DNA of 64,000 bases from Gammaproteobacteria bacterium. Lineage in GTDB: Bacteria; Pseudomonadota; Gammaproteobacteria; Pseudomonadales; Azotimanducaceae. Numbering within the stretch: the stretch's first letter is position 1; each line of letters begins with the position of its first letter. The DNA lies in NCBI GenBank assembly GCA_009840545.1, contig VXNM01000014.1:183197-247196 (forward strand), in the 5' to 3' direction. Below the pieces are notes generated by a model. The model saw nothing but the letters and a program-made list of their open reading frames with translations. It did no database searches and was not told where the DNA came from. The position numbers and the translations under genes were made by a program. Below are positions 59,029 through 64,000 of the stretch, one piece after another.

Positions 59029-60192
59029 ATGCAACTGGCTAACAAGATGCATCGTCTCGGAACGGAAACTGCGTTCGAAGTGCTCCAACGAGCGGAATCT
59101 CTGCGATCTCAAGGAAGAGACATCATTAACTTAGGCATTGGTCAACCGGATTTCAAGTCCCCTCCACATGTTGTTGAAGCAGCGGTCCAAGCACTCCGCG
59201 ATGGCCATCATGGCTATACACCCGCGCCCGGAATTCCTGCGTTAAGGGAAGCCGTCGCAGCCGATATTCTGAAATACAGAGGAGCCCAAGTAGATCCTGG
59301 ACATGTGCTGATTGTGCCCGGGGGAAAAGTAACGATGTTTTTCGCCATTCTGATGTTTGGCGAACCCGGAGCAGAGATTCTCTACCCGAATCCGGGGTTT
59401 CCAATTTACGAGTCTGTCATCAACTTTACCGGCGCTCAAGCCGTTCCTATACCTCTTGTTGAAGAGTTTGATTTCTCTTTCAATGCCCAATCAGTGCTTG
59501 ATCTATTAACTGCGAACACTCGCTTAGTAATCCTCAATTCGCCTGCGAATCCAACAGGGGGTGCAGTTCCAAAGTCGGAGATCGATACGTTAGTCAAGGG
59601 GCTCGAGCAGTTTCCCAACGCTGTGGTCATGAGCGATGAAATTTACTCGCGGATTTGCTATGCCGACGAAGGCCATGTCTCTCTACTGAACTACCCAGAA
59701 ATTCGAGACCGTCTGATCTTGCTCGATGGATGGAGCAAAACCTACGCCATGACGGGATGGCGAATGGGCTATTCCGTATGGCCCGACACTTTGATTGAAC
59801 ACGCAACTCGATTGGCAATAAATTGCCATTCATGCGTCAATGCATCAGCTCAATACGCAGCAATTGCGGCACTAGAAGGTCCTCAGGATTCTGTCGACAA
59901 CATGGTCGAAACGTTCGAAACAAGACGAGAGATCATCGTCGATGGGCTGAACAGTATTCCAAGAATATCTTGTAGAAATCCGAGAGGGGCGTTCTACGTG
60001 TTTCCCAATGTAACCCAGCTTCCTGGACAAGCACGAGATATCCAGAATTCGTGGTTAGAGGATCTGGGAGTAGCCACCGTCGCTGGAACTAGCTTCGGAT
60101 CTTATGGCGAAGGCTATGTTCGCTTTTCCTATGCTGCGTCCACGGAGGAAATCCTAGAAGCATTGGAGCGTATTGGCAACTCGCTGGCGTAA
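59029..60192 (+). CDS. Class I/II aminotransferase (aspartate/aromatic type)
   Basis: PLP-dependent aminotransferase of 387 residues, fold type I. Key features are IINLGIGQPDFKSPPHVVEA, GYTPAPGIPALREAV, the PLP-binding Asn-Pro-Thr-Gly in LNSPANPTGGAVPKSEI, Asp/Tyr in VMSDEIYSRICYADE, the Schiff-base Lys in LLDGWSKTYAMTGWRMGY and the carboxylate Arg near YVRFSYAASTEE. It fits the aspartate aminotransferase Ibeta/Igamma group. It stands alone with upstream bases 58871-59028 free. Substrate range (Asp, aromatic, branched) cannot be fixed. Downstream is the deleted IS element. Confidence 0.93.
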   Translation: MQLANKMHRLGTETAFEVLQRAESLRSQGRDIINLGIGQPDFKSPPHVVEAAVQALRDGHHGYTPAPGIPALREAVAADILKYRGAQVDPGHVLIVPGGKVTMFFAILMFGEPGAEILYPNPGFPIYESVINFTGAQAVPIPLVEEFDFSFNAQSVLDLLTANTRLVILNSPANPTGGAVPKSEIDTLVKGLEQFPNAVVMSDEIYSRICYADEGHVSLLNYPEIRDRLILLDGWSKTYAMTGWRMGYSVWPDTLIEHATRLAINCHSCVNASAQYAAIAALEGPQDSVDNMVETFETRREIIVDGLNSIPRISCRNPRGAFYVFPNVTQLPGQARDIQNSWLEDLGVATVAGTSFGSYGEGYVRFSYAASTEEILEALERIGNSLA

Positions 60193-60347
60193 CTGCGCCT
60201 ATTCGGTGACCATCGTCGCTTTGATGCTGTGCGGACATTAGGACACCGCTTTATCACACGGCGTTGTTTGGCACGAAGCAGGCGACTAGCTATGTTGTTC
60301 GCTTTGCCCATCATTCCTGTTCTCGAACATATTACAATTTCTAGTGA

Positions 60348-60671
60348 GGCTCGCTTGTAGTCAAGTGTTGAAGAGTAGAAAGACCGATTGAACTAATACT
60401 TTAAATGGTTGATTTTCAAGGGATACTTTACTGTAGACGAGCTGGTTTTCTAGTCCATGCTAGCCCTTGATGAAGGGCTGTCCTCGCAGGAGCTGGCTGA
60501 AGTTGAGGACTGGGCCTGTTCGTTGTGCGCGAGTCTGGAAGGGCCTGCAGACCAAGTGCCTCTAAGGCTATCTAAGGCGGATCCGGATCGTGTGCAGACC
60601 GATCCTTAGCGAATGCAAAGCGCTGCTGCCTCAAAGTACCGAGAAATTCAACACTCAACTACAATTGAGCC
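60348..60671 (+). mobile_element. Internally deleted IS1595 relative (MITE-like, 324 bp)
   Basis: Ends are GGCTCGCTTGTAGTCAAGTG and, as reverse complement, GGCTCAATTGTAGTTGAGTG, each followed by TTGAA, inverted repeats close to those of the intact IS. Inside, LALDEGLSSQELAEVEDWAC resembles the transposase N-terminal LDLLGDMSSGELKELENHAR, and near the right end RPILSECKALLPQSTEKFNT resembles KPSLSECEVLSPSKTEDFNT at its C-terminus. Only the two ends of the transposase gene remain. No 8-bp duplication can be seen, so it is old. Lies just upstream of the restriction locus. Confidence 0.78.
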
Positions 60672-60883
60672 AAAGCGTATGCTTTAGATCGTTGGTATCT
60701 GTCGTTGGAATGGCTTTCCAAGTTCCATTCTTAGTCGAAGGTCACAACATACCAGTACGCAGATAGATCAAATGCTACAATCGGTAATGTTAGAGGAAAT
60801 GGGCACTAGCACCCGAGTAGAGGAGCCTTTAGATCCATGTGCCCCTTTCTTCCTAGTATTCTATTGTTCCCGAAAGTGTTTCT

Positions 60884-62071
60884 ATGGCAACCGAAGTTGA
60901 CGCATACATCTTCATCAAGCGAAAACTGAACGAGCTCGGTTGGGACACTCGAAATCCCCAAAGGAATCCAGATGGCCAGGTCTACACTCAAAACGAGTGC
61001 CTAGCCAATCCATACATCAAAGCAGCGCTGGGAAGGGAAAGACCGGAAAACATAGTCAAAATCACTGAAGGTGAAATATGGGTAATTGAAGCAAAAAGCA
61101 CGCACGGAAACATTGACAAAGCAAGTAACGAGGCGAAAGAATATGCTTCGAAAATTAATTCTCGAAGCATATACAGTACACGAATTGTCTCCGGGGTTGC
61201 TGGCAATGACGATGATGGATTTGTTGTCAAGACAAAGTACCTCAAGAATCAAAAATGGCTTCCTGTCGAGATTAATGGGATTGAAGCAACAGGATTGCTG
61301 TCTCCGAATGAGTGTGATACGTTACTTTCAACCAACCAATCTAATATCGAAGACCCTGAAATCGATGACCGTCGATTCATAGCTACCGCAGAGAAAATTA
61401 ATAGTATCCTCCACGAAGGAGCGGTTAATCCTCACCAACGTGCCACCGTAGTCTCGGCACTCTTGCTTTCAATGTTGACTCAACACGGACCAAATATCGA
61501 GGAGCGCGAAACTTCCATCCTAATTGACGACATCAATGCGCGCGTGCGCAATGTGCTTCGAGCTCAGGGCAAGTCTGGATTTAGGGAGCAGATCAATATA
61601 CCGCTCCCCTCAGCGGCCGAGAATCATGTGAAATTCAGAAGAGCATTGGTCGAATCTCTGCAAGAGCTACGCGGACTAAACATTCATTCAGCAATGCAGT
61701 CTGGTGCTGACTGGCTTGGTACCTTTTACGAAGTGTTTCTCAAATATGCACGTTGGTCTCGGGACCTTGGCATTGTTCTCACACCACGGCACATCACCCA
61801 GTTTGCAGCCCGTGTGATGAATATAACCTCTCGCGATATAGTTTACGACCCAACATGTGGAACGGGCGGTTTCCTTGTATCTGCCTTCGAGGTGGTCAAG
61901 AAGAATGCTACGAAATCACAATTAGAGAAATTCAAGCAGAATTCTGTTTTCGGATTGGAACAGGATGACGGGATTGCCGCGTTGGCAATTGTCAACATGA
62001 TTTTTCGCGGTGACGGCAAGAATAACATTGAACAGGCGAACTGTTTCGCTAAATCACTTACGCGCAAGTGA
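60884..62071 (+). CDS. Restriction-modification subunit, N-terminal half: PD-(D/E)XK-like nuclease + methylase motif I (cut by TGA)
   Basis: First 395 residues of a combined nuclease and N6-adenine methylase. The N-terminal region has RERPENIVKI and IWVIEAKSTHGNID, a PD-(D/E)XK-like site with P54-E55, E69 and K71. The helical part (about 180-300) precedes methylase motif X/I: LTPRHITQFAARVM and DPTCGTGGFLVSAF. The frame stops at TGA 62069-62071 after NCFAKSLTRK and continues in the same frame without a gap to the second half, in which motif IV (NPPF) lies. So a single gene of 619 codons (60884-62743) is interrupted by one nonsense codon. Size and order resemble the BcgI A subunit. Probably inactive as it stands. 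Confidence 0.83.
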   Translation: MATEVDAYIFIKRKLNELGWDTRNPQRNPDGQVYTQNECLANPYIKAALGRERPENIVKITEGEIWVIEAKSTHGNIDKASNEAKEYASKINSRSIYSTRIVSGVAGNDDDGFVVKTKYLKNQKWLPVEINGIEATGLLSPNECDTLLSTNQSNIEDPEIDDRRFIATAEKINSILHEGAVNPHQRATVVSALLLSMLTQHGPNIEERETSILIDDINARVRNVLRAQGKSGFREQINIPLPSAAENHVKFRRALVESLQELRGLNIHSAMQSGADWLGTFYEVFLKYARWSRDLGIVLTPRHITQFAARVMNITSRDIVYDPTCGTGGFLVSAFEVVKKNATKSQLEKFKQNSVFGLEQDDGIAALAIVNMIFRGDGKNNIEQANCFAKSLTRK

Positions 62072-62119
62072 AATTCGAATGGCGACACAGCACATTTCAC
62101 TCGAGCATCTAGAGCAACA

Positions 62120-62743
62120 GTGCCCCCGGTCACACGTGTCCTTATGAATCCCCCGTTCGGATTGAAGACAGATAAAGAATATAGATTCGTGAACCACGCA
62201 CTCGAACAGATGGAGGATCATGGACTTCTTTTCTGTATCCTTCCTTATTCGGTAATGGTCAAACCCGGAGAGTACCGAGACTGGCGACGGAATCTACTCG
62301 CAGCAAATTCTTTGCTTGCTGTTGTTACATTTCCGATTGATATCTTCTATCCCGTAAGTGCACCACCAGTTGGAATATTCATTCGACGTGGAACTCCACA
62401 CACGTCGGCACAAAACACTCTGTGGATACGCGCAGAAACGGACGGACATCTGAAGTCCAAGGGAAAACGTTTGCGCTCGTCTAGAACAACAAACGATTTA
62501 TCCGACTGTGAGCCAATCTTAAAGGCATTCCTCAACGATCCTGTCAGATGTGTGGAAAACGTACCCAAATACCTAAAGGCATGTCCAATAGATTTTGAGG
62601 ACAAGTTGTTTGAACTCGTCCCGGAGGTATACCTTGATCAAGAAGACCTTTCTGATGAGGACATTCTTAGTGGGGTCGACTCTACTCTTCGCGAGTGTGC
62701 GGCTTTCTTGATTCGAAACAGGATTTCTTCTACCTGGGACTAA
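62120..62743 (+). CDS. Restriction-modification subunit, C-terminal half: methylase motif IV onwards
   Basis: Continuation, in the same frame as the preceding feature, of the combined nuclease-methylase. It begins VPPVTRVLMNPPFGLK, the N-P-P-F motif of N6-adenine methylases, then EQMEDHGLLFCILPYSVMVK and SPVGIFIRRG-like segments (here VSAPPVGIFIRRGTPH). The codons between the TGA and this start are open. If only this part were made, from the GTG at 62120, it would lack S-adenosylmethionine motif I and be inactive. It is followed four bases later by the specificity subunit. Annotated separately because of the stop; biologically one gene. Confidence 0.8.
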   Translation: MPPVTRVLMNPPFGLKTDKEYRFVNHALEQMEDHGLLFCILPYSVMVKPGEYRDWRRNLLAANSLLAVVTFPIDIFYPVSAPPVGIFIRRGTPHTSAQNTLWIRAETDGHLKSKGKRLRSSRTTNDLSDCEPILKAFLNDPVRCVENVPKYLKACPIDFEDKLFELVPEVYLDQEDLSDEDILSGVDSTLRECAAFLIRNRISSTWD

Positions 62744-62747
62744 GCCT

Positions 62748-63725
62748 GTGGCGGTTCGTCTTGACCAACTGTTTGAAATAAAGTCGGGGGACTATCACGC
62801 AGTAAGCGAGTTAGGCAGCGGCGACATACCCGTTGTATCGTGCGGGGACATTAATCACGGCTATGTGGGTCGTTTTGACGTCCCTCGGGACAAGCGATAC
62901 TCCGATGCCTTGACGGTAGCATACAACGGACCAGTCCTGACGGTCAAATTCCGGCCGTATGTGTTTGGAGCTAAGGATGACATAGGGATTCTTATTCCTA
63001 AATCAAAAATGGACAGCGTAGACCTAGTCTATGTGGCGACCATCATTAACTCGATGCGTTGGCGATTTTCGTATGGCAGGAAGTGTTTTCGGGAAAAACT
63101 GCAGTTGCTTGTGTTGAACTTACCGGTAAAGAAACAAGATGATTTGACAATCTTGGACAAAGACTACATCGATGAATTGATAGGTAACCGCAGAATCGAT
63201 ATGCGCCCTAGAGTAACGGCCCGAAAGCTTAAGGACAAGCTTTGTGCAAATTGGAAGACGGTTCGGTTGAACGACATCTTTGACTTAAAGAGGGGCGATT
63301 TCCACTCAATCAGCGCACTGGGACTAGGGAACAATACCACGGTGTCCCGGACCGAAAAGGAAAATGGTGTTGTCGGGCGATTCGAGCGACCGGACGCAGC
63401 TCAACTCTACCCTCCAGGAAGAATCACTGTGAGCACGGTCACTGGGGATGCCTTCGTCCAAGTTAATGAGTTTATGGCTACCGATAATGTAGTGATTTTA
63501 GTTCCGCGGTCAGCGCAAGTATTGACGACTAGCTACTTCATCGCATCTCTTATCAATCAACAGAAATGGCGCTACGGATACGGTCGGCAATGCTATAAGG
63601 AAAAACTCTCCAATCTAGAGATTAGCATTCCGTGGAAAAACTATCGGCTTGACGAAAAAGCAATCCAGCAAGTTGTACACAGCATGAAATTTTGGCATTT
63701 CGTTGAATCAAACATTGAGCGTTAG
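62748..63725 (+). CDS. DNA specificity subunit with two target-recognition half domains (BcgI B-like)
   Basis: A 325-residue HsdS-like protein that would guide the nuclease-methylase to its DNA site. Two related halves are clear: LFEIKSGDYHAVSELGSGDI with RWRFSYGRKCFREKLQLLVL, and IFDLKRGDFHSISALGLGNN with KWRYGYGRQCYKEKLSNLEI. Each half should read one part of a split recognition sequence. Start is GTG 62748, four bases after the methylase stop. Total size (619 + 325) matches the A and B subunits of type IIB enzymes such as BcgI, which cut on both sides of the site. No separate HsdR gene is present in the window. Confidence 0.85.
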   Translation: MAVRLDQLFEIKSGDYHAVSELGSGDIPVVSCGDINHGYVGRFDVPRDKRYSDALTVAYNGPVLTVKFRPYVFGAKDDIGILIPKSKMDSVDLVYVATIINSMRWRFSYGRKCFREKLQLLVLNLPVKKQDDLTILDKDYIDELIGNRRIDMRPRVTARKLKDKLCANWKTVRLNDIFDLKRGDFHSISALGLGNNTTVSRTEKENGVVGRFERPDAAQLYPPGRITVSTVTGDAFVQVNEFMATDNVVILVPRSAQVLTTSYFIASLINQQKWRYGYGRQCYKEKLSNLEISIPWKNYRLDEKAIQQVVHSMKFWHFVESNIER

Positions 63726-63896
63726 TGTTACGTTTGAGTTTCAACACTAGTCACTAGTTGCAATACAGGCTTAAGATCAATGGCAGCGTTCTTGAAGTGC
63801 GACTCGCTCAAATTTACTAAATAGTGACGAAATCATTTGGCCCTATGTCCGCTTTACGCCGAATTGCGCCAGAATCCTTCAACTCAACCAACCAAG

Positions 63897-64000
63897 CTAC
63901 ATGTTTTCGGTGCGAAACAATTTTCTTGATTCAGAAGGATTTTCATCCTCGACATCCAGATATTCAGTATCTCCCAATAACGCTTGTTTATTAAGCCAAA
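63897..64000 (-). CDS. C-terminal end of an unknown gene (runs off the window)
   Basis: On the minus strand an open frame enters from the right edge and ends at TAG 63897-63899. The visible 34 residues are hydrophilic and acidic (LGDTEYLDVEDENPSESRKL, ending FRTENM). The composition looks more like a protein tail than the Ser-rich plus-strand frame over the same bases. No family can be named. The 170 bases between it and the specificity gene hold nothing I can identify. Confidence 0.35.
   Translation of the reverse strand, partial: WLNKQALLGDTEYLDVEDENPSESRKLFRTENM

Noticed and set aside
62069-62071. Selenocysteine or other recoding at the in-frame TGA of the methylase
   Set aside because: No reason for selenocysteine in this enzyme family, no SECIS-like hairpin noticed after it, and the SelO protein in the same window uses Cys. 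A nonsense mutation is simpler.
63726-63800. CAACACTAGTCACTAG as another IS1595 terminal repeat
   Set aside because: Only about eight bases match the IS end and the CTCATTTG part is missing.
1-64000. CRISPR arrays, rRNA, tRNA, prophage structural genes
   Set aside because: I saw no regularly spaced repeats, no conserved rRNA segments and no tRNA cloverleaf sequence, and no phage head, tail or integrase genes.

Overview
This window looks like chromosomal DNA from a Gram-negative bacterium, most likely a marine or host-associated gammaproteobacterium without close cultured relatives. That is inference. It rests on a TonB-dependent receptor, several Sec signal peptides, a flotillin/YqiJ/PspA membrane-stress block of enterobacterial type, glutaredoxin-type ArsC, Cu/Zn superoxide dismutase and SelO. 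Gene density is high on both strands and there is no rRNA, tRNA or CRISPR array that I can see. The species cannot be named from the sequence alone.

Layout. 1-8.0 kb (minus): a truncated luciferase-like monooxygenase (LLM), a TonB-dependent receptor, an exported protein joining an M14 carboxypeptidase to an argininosuccinate-lyase-like domain, and a GMC oxidoreductase. This looks like one uptake and degradation cluster. 8.2-13 kb: an SDR, then a minus-strand envelope-stress operon (ribbon-helix-helix-like protein, PspA, YqiJ-like, flotillin) preceded by a 10-bp-phased TGTATR repeat. 13.7-38.6 kb: catabolic genes, including a TPP decarboxylase/synthase with a sulfatase, class I aldolase, ArsC, D-aminoacylase-type amidohydrolase, two enoyl-CoA hydratase paralogues, two LLMs, SodC, a TauD-type dioxygenase, a pair of acyl-CoA dehydrogenases, prolyl oligopeptidase, a split MaoC pair, three further SDRs and a GMC/gluconate-dehydrogenase-like pair. 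An AbiEii-type nucleotidyltransferase sits among them. The two-gene acyl-CoA dehydrogenase and two-gene MaoC arrangements recall ring or side-chain degradation of bulky lipids (steroid or isoprenoid type), but the substrate is unknown.

38.7-48.2 kb is the mobile and decayed part. A composite transposon (39609-43964) is bounded by an IS1595-type remnant on the left and an intact IS1595-type element on the right, with an identical 8-bp target duplication outside. It carries a PLP decarboxylase, a frameshifted RHH/EF-hand gene, an O6-methylguanine methyltransferase with a nonsense codon, and a glyoxalase fragment. The 3' end of the phytanoyl-CoA-dioxygenase-like gene recurs, diverged, 7.6 kb downstream. 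Three unrecognised exported or anchored proteins lie in this stretch.

48.2-60.2 kb returns to catabolism and housekeeping: two LLMs, a PiT-like membrane protein, phosphotriesterase-family hydrolase, ankyrin protein, EthD-domain protein, Gfo/Idh/MocA oxidoreductase, SelO, a Rieske protein with a large unknown domain, and an aminotransferase. 60.3-64 kb: an internally deleted IS1595 relative, then a two-gene restriction-modification locus with BcgI-like (type IIB) architecture whose nuclease-methylase gene is cut by an in-frame TGA.
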